Shown here one piece after another: positions 35,501 through 47,293 of a stretch of 64,000 nt of DNA; position 1 is the stretch's first letter, and each line of letters starts with the position of its first letter. The notes beneath the pieces were generated by a model. The model searched no databases. It was not told the origin of the DNA and was given only the letters and a program-made list of their open reading frames with translations. Source of the DNA: Diprion similis (lineage: Eukaryota > Arthropoda > Insecta > Hymenoptera > Diprionidae); NCBI RefSeq assembly GCF_021155765.1, contig NC_060110.1, positions 6,014,001 to 6,078,000 on the forward strand, given 5' to 3'. The translations under genes and the position numbers were made by a program.

Positions 35501-37862
35501 ATATTCTTGCTACATCTGCGAGAAAGAGAAATTCATAATTTTTTTATATCTATTCATCACGGCGGTAGTGAATACCAGAAATTCTTTGACTTGGACGAAA
35601 CTTGGTACCCGGAAGTGAACGCTGATAACTTATCGGAAGTAGAAATGCTAAAATTCAAAATAGGGAAGCCAAATAGCAACCATTCTGTAATAAACGACCG
35701 CATATCAAATCACTCAATTTTCAAATTTCAAGTTAATCAGACGTAAAGAAAAACGTATGACCCATTAGCTAAACAGCCTGCATCTCTGTTACGTAATACT
35801 TATCCATACTTATAGCTTCGTCAACATACAGTGCTGTAGAAAAATTTCACTTAACAAGAATATTGCTGCGGAATATAGTTCCCGAGTAACGGGACACCCT
35901 ATACATCATAACGTACGATAGGTATGTAATTTTTTGAATGTAATGATGCAGCTAGATAGTCTCAGAATTGGTTCAATATTATGTCAATCGAACAGAATAA
36001 CAACATCGAAATCCAATTGGTTTGAGCGAACGCTATTGAAACTCATTCAAGCTGCAATCAATTCGGGGATCCGGATAGATATCTATAAACACGACTACAG
36101 GTCGACGGAGAGGCAATAAAGCGTCGACATAGGTATATCCGTCGAATGACAATCGTCGGTAGGCACAATATTTGCGAACTACAAATACCGCCCGCCCGAG
36201 GTCGACTAAAGTGGATGAAAAATAGTTTGTTCTTCCCAATCTATATCCAATCGAAAACGACGAGTATAATACAAATAACTAGTATTGCAGCTAATAAATA
36301 AAAGTTGAGCGAACCTGAAAGTTGACTGTATGCAGCACCGTCCCAGGTGAACTTTCCATCTTGAGGGTGAGAGTCGGGGCGACAGTGAGGTAGCTTTCTT
36401 CGGCGGTACATGGCCTAGTAGCCCTGGTGGCATTGCGAAGAGCCGCGTGAGCGCAGAGTCTCGGTGCCTCGTCGCAGAGAGTAACAATGGGTAGCCCACT
36501 GCTTGGGGTACCGTCCCAGAGGGTGATTTTGACGGCGCAGGGCCGATCGGTCTGAGCGCTGACGTTGTTTTCAGCGTTGCCAGTGAGGTCGCGTTGAGAA
36601 TAGGACGAGAAGTAAATCCAGACGCGGTCGCCAGAGAGGCCCTGAATGTTCCAGGTGCAGCTCGAGCCGGGTGGCAGAGAATGAAGGGGGGCCTTGAGGA
36701 CGCCGGAGCGCCAAGCCGTGCCGTTAACGAAGAAGTGGCAGCCCTGGATACCGCGGGCGTAGTCGAGCCCGTCGGAGTCGACGAAGACGACCTCGGCCTC
36801 GAGTTCGAGTCTGAGCGCGGACGCGCCGAGGGGGATGGCGAGAGGGGAGCTGCGAAATTCGACGAGCATGGTGGGGCCCCGTGCTGTGACGCGAGGGAGG
36901 GGCCCCCCGCAGTAGGTGAGAAGCACGGGGTCGTCGGGCCCCGTGCCGTCGCGAATGACGATGCGGTCCCGCTCGGGGGGGCAGTCCTGCCAGACGGCGA
37001 GGGTGGTGTTACTCGCGGCGAGACCGGCGGGCCCCGGAGCGCTGGGCCTGACGGCCATCATGGCGTGCTTGCAGGTGGGGACCTCCTTCTGACGCAGATT
37101 CAGTAGGCAGGTCGCGTTGCGCGGATACTCGCCCGGGTAGTTCGGACTCTGGACGCGACACCGCTTACGGTAGCACTCGTAAAAGTTCCTCGAACAGTAG
37201 GTCCCTGGTACCGGGGCCCCCCGCTCAAACGGTAGTCCCGGCTGGCCCAGCCGCGCGATCGCTTCGCTTCGCGCGACGAACCGGTAGCGCAGGCTGAACT
37301 CGAAGGGGACCGACGTCGGCGCGTGGAAGAGCCTGACGGAGGCCGTCACGGTGCTCGTTTCGCTGTAGTAGGAGGCGCGCCCTTTCCCCGCACCGCACCA
37401 TGAGCCCCCCGTAAAGGGCCGACCCAGCTCCGCGAGCTGTAGCGAGCCCTCGGGGCAGCTGCCCGTTGCGTCCTTGGCATCCGGGTCCAACCGACCGATT
37501 TTGAACTCCTCCCAAAGAAGTTGGACCAATTCGCCGTGCCCGGGACCCCCAGCCGTGAATGTCAGGTGGCAGAAGAAGGGTAGCCGCACCTGCACCGGCC
37601 GCAGAAGCACCAGCTTATACGTCCGGCCCTCCACTCCGTGGTACGTCCGGTTGCACGGCGTGCACAATGCCGGCTCGTCACTTCCGTCTCCACAGTCGTC
37701 CTTACCGTCGCAGTACGCGTCTAGTGGCACGCAATGACCGTCTTTGCAGCCCAGCTCCGCAAGTCCGCAGCTTCCTGCACCCTCCACACCACCCGATCCT
37801 CCCAGCATCACGATTATGCTCAACCATACTCCTTTCCATCCTCCCCCAGCATCAGCTCTGCC
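32516..37862 (-). CDS. Single-pass membrane protein with two LDLa modules and several CUB-like domains (5' exon missing)
   Basis: Coding exons found are 36315-37862, 33589-34841 and 32516-32618. They join in frame with a stop at 32516, giving 967 residues plus an unseen N-terminal exon. Numbering from the first exon found: a hydrophobic WLSIIVML segment near residues 13-20 fits a signal peptide begun in the missing exon. LDLa 1 follows at 32-67, with CDGKDDCGDGSDE providing the calcium-binding acidic residues. Then come CUB-like blocks at about 70-195, 235-370, 390-516, 536-680 and 685-835 (for example SPNYPGEYPRNATC and SCTWNIQG), and LDLa 2 at 864-896. A transmembrane helix spans about 905-932, with a 33-residue basic tail. 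The order suggests the insect Culd type (CUB and LDLa domain) of receptor-like protein; that name is from memory and not certain. Coding GC is much higher than the flanking DNA. Introns 32619-33588 and 34842-36314 carry mobile-element remnants. Confidence 0.88.
32891..33191. repeat. Fold-back element in the last intron of the CUB/LDLa gene
   Basis: The left arm near 32891-32957 (including TTATTTATCTTTTAT and CCCAAAAATAC) is repeated in inverted orientation at about 33122-33191 (GTATTTTTGGGAGG, then ATAAAAGATAAATAA). Identity is about 80% with small indels. The spacer of about 165 bp contains AACTATTCAACAGATTGCCTT, which resembles the sequence just outside the left arm (CTGTACAACGGATCAATGCG), so internal direct repeats are also present. 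There is no protein-coding content. It looks like a non-autonomous transposon remnant. Confidence 0.75.
33322..33415. repeat. Diverged relative of the 40.4-kb hairpin
   Basis: GCAACCGAAGC at about 33340 and GATTGCCTATCTACTAGCGT at about 33391 match both arms of the hairpin at 40381-40463 in the same order and orientation, with a more decayed and longer middle. This suggests a dispersed small hairpin family. It lies in the intron 32619-33588 of the CUB/LDLa gene. Confidence 0.5.
35254..35901. mobile_element. Non-autonomous mariner-like element (MITE), 648 bp, TA-flanked
   Basis: The left end TAGGGTGTCCCGTAACT and the right end, read inverted as TAGGGTGTCCCGTTACT, are near-perfect terminal inverted repeats of 17 bp, flanked on both sides by TA (35252-35253 and 35902-35903). 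TA duplication and GGGTGTCCC termini are typical of Tc1/mariner/IS630-type elements in insects (family knowledge). The only internal open frame (35468-35746) shows no transposase motif. It sits inside the intron 34842-36314 of the CUB/LDLa gene, in AT-rich DNA that contrasts with the GC-rich exons. Confidence 0.82.
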
Positions 37863-38232
37863 CTGAAATGGGAGGAAATTAAAATGCACGTGGGATTGAA
37901 AGGCGCTGTGAATTTCGTCACAGTGACGCCAATGCGCGATTTTCTATCCTGAATTACAAACAAATGTTGTATATAAATCATTCGAGGTAGAATACGGAAG
38001 TTTCATGAATTTTTTAAATTCAATGTTGCAGTAGTTTGCGCAAGACTAATTAGGTTTTATATATTCTTTTTTCATTTGAAACAAAGTTGAAGCGGACTGT
38101 AGCGTCGGAAAACTTTCCAACATGAAAGGCTTCCGTGATTCTATATGAAAAGAAATAAGGATTTGAGGATGAAATATGAAACGAAATAAATTTGTCTAAA
38201 TACTCAGTTGAGCCAAGAGAATGTGTTGCAAT

Positions 38233-38529
38233 TTATTGGCTCACAAGGAAAAAGCCGCTGTAGCTTAAAAACCTCTTATTATTATAGTAGTAAAGTTGTG
38301 TCAAGAGTGTATGAGGTGTTAGTGTACGATCAATGGTTGTGTTTCGCAAGTGGAGAGCTGCCGTAAGATTCGGAGGCCGAAGGCGTGAATCTATGGAGGT
38401 TCGATCGGCTGGCGGGAACCTACAGTTTAAATTGGAGAGGAGAAGAAGAGAACAAGTGAGTTCCGAGCGCGACTGGAATGGCCGGAGACTCAAATCAGAC
38501 TGACTAACCGAGTGTCGATTCCCGGTCAA
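38233..38529 (-). other. Possible 5' UTR exon of the CUB/LDLa gene
   Basis: A 99-codon open frame without an in-frame ATG runs toward a donor-like CTT/GTGAGC near 38246 on the minus strand, upstream of the first coding exon found for the CUB/LDLa gene. The phase would allow joining to 37862. Without a start codon it can only be leader sequence, if it is an exon at all. Confidence 0.2.
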
Positions 38530-39735
38530 TTATTTTTTCTTCCACCGATCAGCGCCATCTTGCGGTTAACGACGATCCACCTAATTGCGTACCCCCGCGA
38601 TCGCGCCTAAACTTACCGCGGCTTGTTGCTAGCGCAGATGAATCAACTTTACTAATTTCAAGTATAATGATACATTCGAAAAGAAATTTCATTAATTTTA
38701 TGCGATTAAATATCGTTTCGAAGTAGACGCGTATTCAGAATTAGAGTTAGAACTGTACTCGAAATATCTAACTCAATCCAGTATAAAATAATAAATGCAT
38801 TCATCCACTTTTTTGGTGTTGATCGGAATCGAAAGAAATAACTATGTGAATTATTGTAAGTTGAAAAATTAATACGTTAATTAACTTTCAACAGCTATTT
38901 CCCCTGGATACACAAACTGGAAATTTGACCACATAACACAATACAGTAGTTTGTAATTGTGTTTTAAAAATTAATCTCACTGTAAAAACTGATGGAAATT
39001 TTTCCTCTACTAAAACTCTGCGAGGAAAGCCAACGCGCGGCAGGATACGGATAATATTTTTCTTCTCTTTTTACAATATCGGACTATCCCGTATGTGCGG
39101 GATACATGAACATATCTACCTGTCTCTCTGGTTCACACGTAAAATTTTATAAGCACACCTTTTGCCGCATTCTAAACTTACATCCGCGTAGAGGCAAAGC
39201 TATGAGAAGGAGGGAGCAAAAATGTGAAGAGGTGGAAATGGATTTGATTCATGAAGGCCCTTGCTCCGGTAAGCGAGTACAGGCCACAGGGGATAGTTTT
39301 ACGAGGCCACTAGACTTTTCCCTCATCTTTGTCCCAGGGCGGTGCGGTTTTTTGAGATGAGAGCGCTATTATCACCGGCAGGTCCTGCTGGACCCTGCAG
39401 CAAGCTTAGCTATTGTCTGCGTGCGGTGAAAGGGAAGGGCAGGGGGGCGGGGGAGGGGAGTGGAGTGCAGAGGCGGCGGTTTGTCTCCCACTAACCGCGA
39501 AGGTGGAGGAGAAGGTGTCCTGGACTACGGGAATGCCACTCGAACGGTGTTGGCTAAAAGTTTTCTTTCATCCTTTCAATATATATTTTTTTAGCTCTTC
39601 TCATCCTGATATCTTTTTCGTTTTTTCCTCACCTGCTCGTTCAACCGTTTACTTTTCTGTCTCATCCATTTCACCGCGGGTAACCGCTGCGCAGAGCAAA
39701 AAGATGGGGATTGCAAATTGCTCGATCATGTAGTA

Positions 39736-40263
39736 CAGTGATAGTCGTGTATACCTGCCCACTTGTGGCTACCTATCTGCGGTCCGAAACAAAATGCAAG
39801 TTTCGGGACTAGACGAATTATGTCAAAAAATACGAGCGATGCAGCCGACTTGAAAGAATAATAATGGAAATAATAACAGACTTTATTCATTACAATTATG
39901 TTTGTAATGTAGGGAGTGAGGAATGGAGAGAAGAGCAGGTTGGCAGTCGCAAATACAAACACCCGCATACGCACGAGGGACAAGAGAAACTACCGACAAC
40001 AAGTTAGTTGGACGGTTAAGGCACTAATGAATATTACTGTGCAGCCATATTCATCCGTGCATACCCACTTCCGGTCACCTATTTTCGCTCCGAAACAAAA
40101 CGCAAATTTGATTCTATACGAATTTTGTGACAATGACTGGTGATTCAGCCGACATAAGAGATTGTCATGCAATATCACATAATTCGTGTAGAATCCAAGT
40201 CACAGTTTCTTTCGGACTGAAAATCGATAGCTGGAAATGGGTAGGTATACACGAATATCACTG
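39736..40263. mobile_element. Tc1-like MITE with repeated subterminal segments
   Basis: The ends CAGTGATAGTCGTGTATACC (left) and, inverted, CAGTGATATTCGTGTATACC (right) form terminal inverted repeats that stay alignable for about 90 bp. TA flanks both ends (39734-39735 and 40264-40265). CAGTG termini next to TA are the Tc1 pattern. A third copy of the same terminal segment lies inside, near 40035-40155, in direct orientation to the left end, sharing GAAACAAAA and GCAGCCGAC-like landmarks. The element is therefore composite, or two elements nested. No transposase is encoded in the 528 bp. Confidence 0.82.
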
Positions 40264-40380
40264 TAAAGAAGCTCGCTTTTCCACAGCTAATAAAGTTTCA
40301 CCGGCATTCCTACCTCTTTTTTCATGGTCACGCGCTGCGCACCTCGAAGTTCGGCGCTTGTTCTTAAACTCGCCCCATCA

Positions 40381-40463
40381 ACGCCAGTAGATAGGCAACC
40401 GAAGCTACATTTTGCATGCCATAGGTATCCAAAATGTACCTTCGGTTGCCTATCTGCTGGCGT
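40381..40463 (+). ncRNA. miRNA-like hairpin, 33-bp stem (or minimal MITE)
   Basis: The arm 40381-40413 pairs with 40431-40463 across a 17-nt loop. The 33-nt arms form 31 Watson-Crick pairs, one G-U pair and one C-C mismatch. A further CGCC/GGCG pairing just outside could extend the stem past a small internal loop. Size and near-perfect pairing suit a pre-miRNA or a short hairpin-RNA precursor. A diverged relative at 33322-33415 and the nearly equal arms also fit a tiny inverted-repeat transposon. Transcription is unknown. Confidence 0.5.
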
Positions 40464-43400
40464 AGAACGGCGAATTTCATGATCAGAAAAAACAATCGGT
40501 ATACATGATATTGAACAACGTTGATCCATGTTCGTAGGCCCGACTCAATTGGCCTCGATAAACATTATATCTGGAAACTATGAGATTCGTTCCTGTCCTA
40601 CGGAATTGAACGATCGCTTGAATCACGGTAATGACAAGAGGGATAAGCCGTGGCCCCCTATGTACACTTGTTTTCCAACGGCAAACAGACGTGCATGAAA
40701 TTGCTTAATATAATACTCCAGCCACCCCACTGAGACTAGCTGGACATGCAACAGGCAAAATTCCCGAGACACGTTGCAGTTTTTAAAGCGAAAGAAAAAA
40801 ATGTGCGCACTCCCAGAATACATGTATGTCTGTACGTTGGTGTGAACCCAAAGATAAAAATAAAACTGTACTCTGGAATTCCGACAGCGAATTTCGCGAA
40901 ACATACTTCAAATTGTTTGCAACACAAGCCAACCCTACCGTTGTAAAATTCAGGGCTTAGGTCATATGGGTAATTCTTACCGTTAAAAAAGCATATGGAG
41001 GTACACATTTGTTGAAAATTTCAGGAGCGTTTCACACAGAAAACTCAATCTACTAGAGGTCCACACAGGATCCACAACTGTCTAAAAGACATCCACAGAA
41101 ATCCACAATATCACTGGGGGTGACCGCGTGACTCGGAGTTGGCACTTTCACCAGAGACTTCCGGTATAATGTATCTATAAGATCTTACAAGATCGTGGTG
41201 CACATTGATAATGACTAGAGAAGACGTCCATGGGAGGTTCAAACTTGTACTTCGCAAAATTGATGAAATCTCTAATCGAGATCAGTGTGGATATCTAGTA
41301 GAGTTATAGAAGAAGTATAGCAAGCAAACGTTTGGATCTTTAATAAAGCTCTCACGTACTTCATTTCGCTTGAAATGGATAGAGATAGATAGAGGTATTG
41401 CATATCCATCATGGATGTCCATGGTGCGTCCATTAGAGATAAATGTTTTGTGTGGGGTGAAATACGCAGTTTGACAGAATAAAAGTCTACTAGGATACAT
41501 TTTGAACGACTTTATATTGTTTCCTGTTTTTTGTTATTTATGCGGCGTATCTTTTGTTTTATTATTTTTTCTTACTGAGATTATGATAGACAATGTAGAT
41601 AGATTAGATTTGTTTCATTCGTGTTCAATATCATTGACGTATGTAAATAACATAGCTGAAAACTTTTCAAACGAGTTTTCCTCTTTTTCCAAATTTTGAA
41701 TCAGAAGTTCTGACCGATTCATTCTTATCAACGTTTCTTAAACAACGTACATTGGTGTAAATATTTGACACCTAAACGCAAAACGTATTCTTTCAATAGA
41801 GAAGAGTCGTCGCATCAAGGCGCTTCGAACAGTACGAGTTCTGTTTTTTGCTTTCATACAGATATCAAGTATGCAAAGCCGTAGTGAAGAGAACCGCGTG
41901 GCATGACAGAAACAGTTCAAAAATGTAAAAAGTAGAGAAGAGATATAAATGGAGAGTGCAGGATTGCGTTAGGTGGCGTATAGGGAAGGAGAGAGTTTGT
42001 AGCTGAACAAAAGCTCTGCCTTTTCACGCGACGCGACGGTTCGTAGTCAACGCGGCACGACGTCAGCTCGACGTTTGTCTTTTCGTCCTTTCGCGGTTTA
42101 ACGAGAAGGTAAATAGAAGTTCGCGATCTGCAGTCGAGCGCGAGGTATCGTAGCGCGAAATAATTCCACTGCAGTTTCACAATTCGCACTCGTTCAAGAC
42201 GAGTGAACAAAAGCGATACCTTCAATGATTTCCTCTTTATATCAATAAACGAGTTTATTCTTCACGTAAGTGTCAAAATTTATAAAAAAGATAAGAATTA
42301 AAATTCCATTTGTCTCATACTTTTTTGTTCACTTGAATTACTGAATAATTGACACATATTTCCGCCTTAAAATTACCTTAACAAGAATTTGGTGAAATCG
42401 ATCAATTTTGATACCGTTTCAGCACTCTGCCACGTTTTTCTCGGTTATTTCAATCTGTATTTTTCAACTTAACCCTCTTTTTCATCCATACCCTCAATCA
42501 TTATTCGCTCAACCGTATGGTAATTAATTAAAACCTGCTTTAGAGGGAGGATTATTTCGTTTTGGACGGCTCATGTTATCGTATCCTGTGCAAATTGCTG
42601 TTGCCAACGTTTCGAAAGTAACTGGCTCAGGGTTTTAAATACAGGTGCATAAAAACATAGCAATAATGAACATTTCTATAAACACCGTCGCCGAGTTATA
42701 TTCCAAGTCGAATCCACGCCCAACGTTATTCTAGATTAAAGCAATTTTGCAACCGAGTAAATATAATAATAATTATCTTATATCACGCATTTAGTATTCG
42801 AATACTCCTACAAAATTTTCTATCACGTTGCTTTGAAGACCTGAGTTTGATATGTATTCTGCAGTTTGTCCCGAGACTTGCGGAGACCCCGTCAATTACT
42901 GTGATTCACGGTCTGATGCTTGGCTCAAGGATTGTAATTCATTTTTGATATACATGTGTCGAAATTATTAAGCCATATAGATACATAATGTTGCGCTCTT
43001 TCACTGTCGAGATTGAGATAAGCTTTTCAATCTCGATGCCTGGTTCTTACAATCTTTTCAAATCTGAAAATAATTGGATAATTCGGCAGTGACAAGAAAT
43101 CCGGCCCGAAATCTAGAGCATATGGAAGTTGGCCTTACGTACGTGGGGATTACAGGTCTGAAAAAGTAATTGGATTAAGCGAATGAACCCTACTGTACGA
43201 TTTACGCAGGGTAGTGTAAAAGGTCAATTAGTTCTGCCCTCATGAAAAGACACGTTCGTGGTAATACAATAAACAACACATCACCTTTACGATTTCATTT
43301 CCAAATTAATAATCATTACAACCTTTACAGCTGGCTTCAACTACGATTATAATGCACAAATTGTCGTTGCAGGTAAGGAGTAGAAATAACGGATGAACAC

Positions 43401-46400
43401 CATCGTGCATCCCCAATGGTTAGAAAAGTACGCGTTGAATAGAAGCGGGAGTGGGTACAGGCTAATTGAGTTTCTTGAAGTTGAAGAAAACCGCGAACAC
43501 AGGCAAGCGAGAGTGAAGTACATGGGGGAATGATCGAGATTGGGGAATCGTAGCAAGGTGTGAATCAGGAGTAATAGAATTACAAACCCACCATGCTGCG
43601 TCGTCATGCAGCTCTACGCCGCCTCTTCGCTGTCCGCAGATCTGTGGTGCAGGTGGTAATACGCAAGTGATATCCTTTTCGGCATGTTCACCCGGCGTAT
43701 TACCCCAGCCGTTTGACTCTTGGCACGCGTCTTGAATCCCCAGACGTACGTACGCACGCAGGTAGACGACGAACAGTTAGACGGGCAAGACGCACGCACG
43801 CACGCCGCACTAAATCACCTCTGCACCCATAAAAACCGGACAGCAACGACACCAGCAGCAGCAGGAGCAGCTCCAGCGCCTGTCACACGGCAAGCATGCA
43901 CGCACCCACGCACCCACGTACGGGCAATCCGGGAGCGAATTGTACGCTGGAGGTGCACGCAGCACGAGGCACGATGTGCTGGGGGCAGAGCCGAGAGCCT
44001 GGCCGCTGGGCGCCGTGTGCATCGATCGCCGTGTCGCCCTTACATACCCCGTGTACCAGAAATACCCTCCACCCCCGTTCGCCGCGGTTCAAGATTCGCC
44101 CATCAGATTCCGTCCGATGAGCAGATCGAAGCGGACGCGCTATGATTTCCGCTTAATTAACGTGCAGACCGCGGAGCTCCGGCTGGTGGGATTCTGTAAT
44201 GCGATCGGACATGGCCTAGGCTATCACCGTGTGATCCAGTTTTCTTGTCTCGTTGTTACGCGCGTTCGATATTGAAGGCTGACGTGCGATGTATGTACCT
44301 GCGGACAGCCAACCGGGTAGATAAGCCCAACGGCTACGGGAGAACTTGAAATGCATAAATATCTATCCCCGCTTACCACGCAGACGTAAGCGCGTCACGG
44401 ACGTCGATTGAACGTCGCGAGCCTGTGCACATTGTTGGTTTGACGTCGATTGTCTGCCGCGCGCACTCCCCGATTCAAATCCGTTCGGGCTCAAAAGTCG
44501 ACGCGACCCGCGGAGCAATACTTATTCGCTCAGCGGCCGCAGGCTCCTGTTGTGGACCGCAAAAAGGACAAAATTTTTTTGGATCAGTATTCTCTACCTC
44601 GCGCACACCGTCATCCCCCCTCCCCCAGGCTCTTGGCTTTTTGAATTGTTAACATCGTGACGTAGAATCTAGGTATACGAACTTTTTGCTCCATATCGCG
44701 CGTCGATAATTATGATATTAGTCACCTACCATTCAGTGATCGATATTTGTAAGATTTCTGAGTGTTCGCATCCAACCCCCTAAAGCTACGATAACGATGA
44801 GCGTTGGATTTGTGCTTACTGCGTCAATTTTCTACACAGCGGTGGAAAATAAAATTTCGTTTTGCACATATATTTTTTTATATAACGAATATATAATGAA
44901 AAACTGTGTCATTAGGATTTAGTATGTACCAGAAAATGCATGAAAATGTATAAAATAAACCATTACTCATCAGTTTCGAGAACAACTTTCGCTTTCTTTC
45001 GTGAAAAAGAAGCTTCCCCGTCTCATTTTTATTTCACACAAAGGTTTTCACTTTCGGAGTATCTCCCTGGACTTCGAGTATAAAATGTCACTAATTTCTA
45101 TTGTCAATAAACATCATATATCTTGAAATACGTGACCGTATATGTAGAATCACATTTCGGGTGCAAACAGTTTCTGCAGTATGTATGTACTGTATGTAGG
45201 TACTCGTCGAAAGGGGGGAGTGCTGCGTGTGCACATTAATATTTCAGAGTCAATTCGGTCGGCAGAGTTGGTCCGTGGAAATGCGTAACAATTCCGTCGG
45301 TCGTCGGTTAATTTTTTATTAATAATTCAAACCCAAACATAAGCTCACAATCAGTTGTATTCACGAATCCCGTCCTTCTTTAATATCCAGTCTGGTGTGC
45401 ATTGTATGGCCCAGGGCTTATTGAAATCTTTTACCTTCGCAATTCAGTGATTATTTCAAATTCATTAAGACCAAAAATCCATTCGGTGATTGAAAATAGT
45501 CTGGTCAGTTGACTCTTTTCAAGATTTTGAATCGATGAAAGTATATTAACTGAAATTGCGAGGAATCCATTCAGATGTCAAAATCAGATCATTATTATAC
45601 ACAACGTAGTCTAAAATCCTTGAAAATGAGATTCGACTGTGTATACATTTTGGATAATTTCAAACTCTCGATTAGTAAAAAATTACGAAACGTGAATCTG
45701 CAAATCATCGCACGAGCATGAAACCTAACGCAACTGAGCACCACGAACCATCTTAGTAGCTATAGTTAATTCATTATGGAACAAAACGTCAATTCGAAAT
45801 TGAGTGCTTCATTTTCTTGACTTATTCCAGTTTGTATTTACCACAAAATTGCTTGCGCAGAATCGTCGCGATAAGTCTCGATAAGGAGCTAGGTACACAT
45901 CATCTCTCTCGCGAGCCAAACCCAATCTTCGAGATTTATTGATTCTTCGAATCGGAGTCAGCCAGAATAACGTTTGCCGATATAGAGAAGAAAGTCTGAG
46001 GCGGCAGACGATGGTAGCGCGTTTGCGCAACCGGCTTGAAGCAACTCAAATCCGTGAAATTGCGGACTTGGCTTCCCCGTGCGTTATATGCACTGACGCA
46101 TACCTTGATGCTACCGGGATAGATATTTGTGACTCGTATAGGAGGGAGCGAGATTCTGAAACGTTGTACAGCCATCTTCTGCGGCTCACGCGCACCCTCC
46201 CACGGTTCTGTAATGATCGATAATACCGCGGGGACTTCTGCCCCTTCATCTTTCTCATCCACGACACATCGAGAGGATCCAAGCCCTCCGGAAAACCCCA
46301 AGGGCGTACAAACGGGAGCTGACGCGGAATGAAGATAAGGACAGTCTGGTTTCAAAGTTTTATGATTTGTTTGAAACAATTATATTTTTTTTTATTTTTA

Positions 46401-47293
46401 CCATTTATTATTTTTTATTAGTCAAATATACACTAAGTTGGTGATAATAATAAATACAAACGAACGTATTCTAATACAATTAGTCATTCATACCGTTCTC
46501 CCCCTTCAAGCAACGGAACGTGATTCTACGCTCGAATAAAAAATTCTGAAATTAATTATATTGATAAACTGAAACTGTTTATTTAGGTTGAATAAAATCC
46601 TGATTTGTTTGCTTTGTGCGACTACTATTAATCAATCTTAATAACGTTGTGTGTCGGCCTTTGTCAATTTTTACAAGTCTAAACCGGTTTTTAATTATTT
46701 CAAAACACTTTCTTGGTTAACTCGCAAAGTAATATTATCATAAGAAACTAAATTTTATTTCAGGAAGTTCTTCGCGAATCTGGGTAATCAGATAATGAAT
46801 ATACTTTACAGAGAATTTCTTGCTTTCGTTCACGTTAAGGAGGCGAAAATTAGTCGCATAAAAGCTCTATTGATAAGTCGGGGTTCATGAGGTTGGCGTT
46901 TTAATTTTTAATTTTAGTGAAATTCGACACGAATTAAATTCAGATAAGCAATCAAATTTGTGCAGTCGAAGCAGTTTCGTGCTCGTGGAATTACATTTTT
47001 TGCAATTTCTCTTAAAATCCACGTATTGGATGATAATTCAGTATTTTAGGATAACAAGTATTTACTTTTTTTAAAGCAATAGTTAACCAGCTTCAAAAAA
47101 ATCAGCGAGTTCTCCACACAGCGCGCCGTTAAACAAAGGGAAATCGAAAGTACAAGATCAATACCGTTAAAATATTTTTACTCTGTCACCTTATACAGTC
47201 TGAATGATGTTTCCAACATAATAAGGGTCATTCAGTCGAGCGCAACTTCACTTACCGTATGGTTTCTCAAAGTGAGACCTCTTCATAATAAAC
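40464..47293. other. Intergenic region with a CpG-rich stretch
   Basis: No coding exon is supported. From about 43600 to 44650 the DNA is GC- and CpG-rich with ACGCACGC-type runs, unlike its AT-rich surroundings. It could be the promoter and first exon of a gene whose coding exons I did not find, including the CUB/LDLa gene on the minus strand. A second GC-richer block at about 45930-46330 is open in more than one frame but matches nothing I know. Confidence 0.5.
45936..46340. other. Unassigned GC-richer block with overlapping open frames
   Basis: Both strands have open frames of 90-147 codons here (for example plus 45939-46223). Base composition resembles the coding exons of this window more than the flanks, but no domain, splice-site context or start is convincing. 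It may be an exon of an unrecognised gene, a gene relic or an island without coding role. Confidence 0.2.

Noticed and set aside
43347-43607. Minus-strand frame with a signal-peptide-like start
   Set aside because: The hydrophobic start looked like the missing first exon of the CUB/LDLa gene, but its best donor leaves the wrong phase and the rest of the frame has no domain.
43720-44145. 141-codon plus frame in the CpG-rich stretch
   Set aside because: It is driven by GC content and ACGC repeats, rich in R, T, H and A, with no domain and no splice support.
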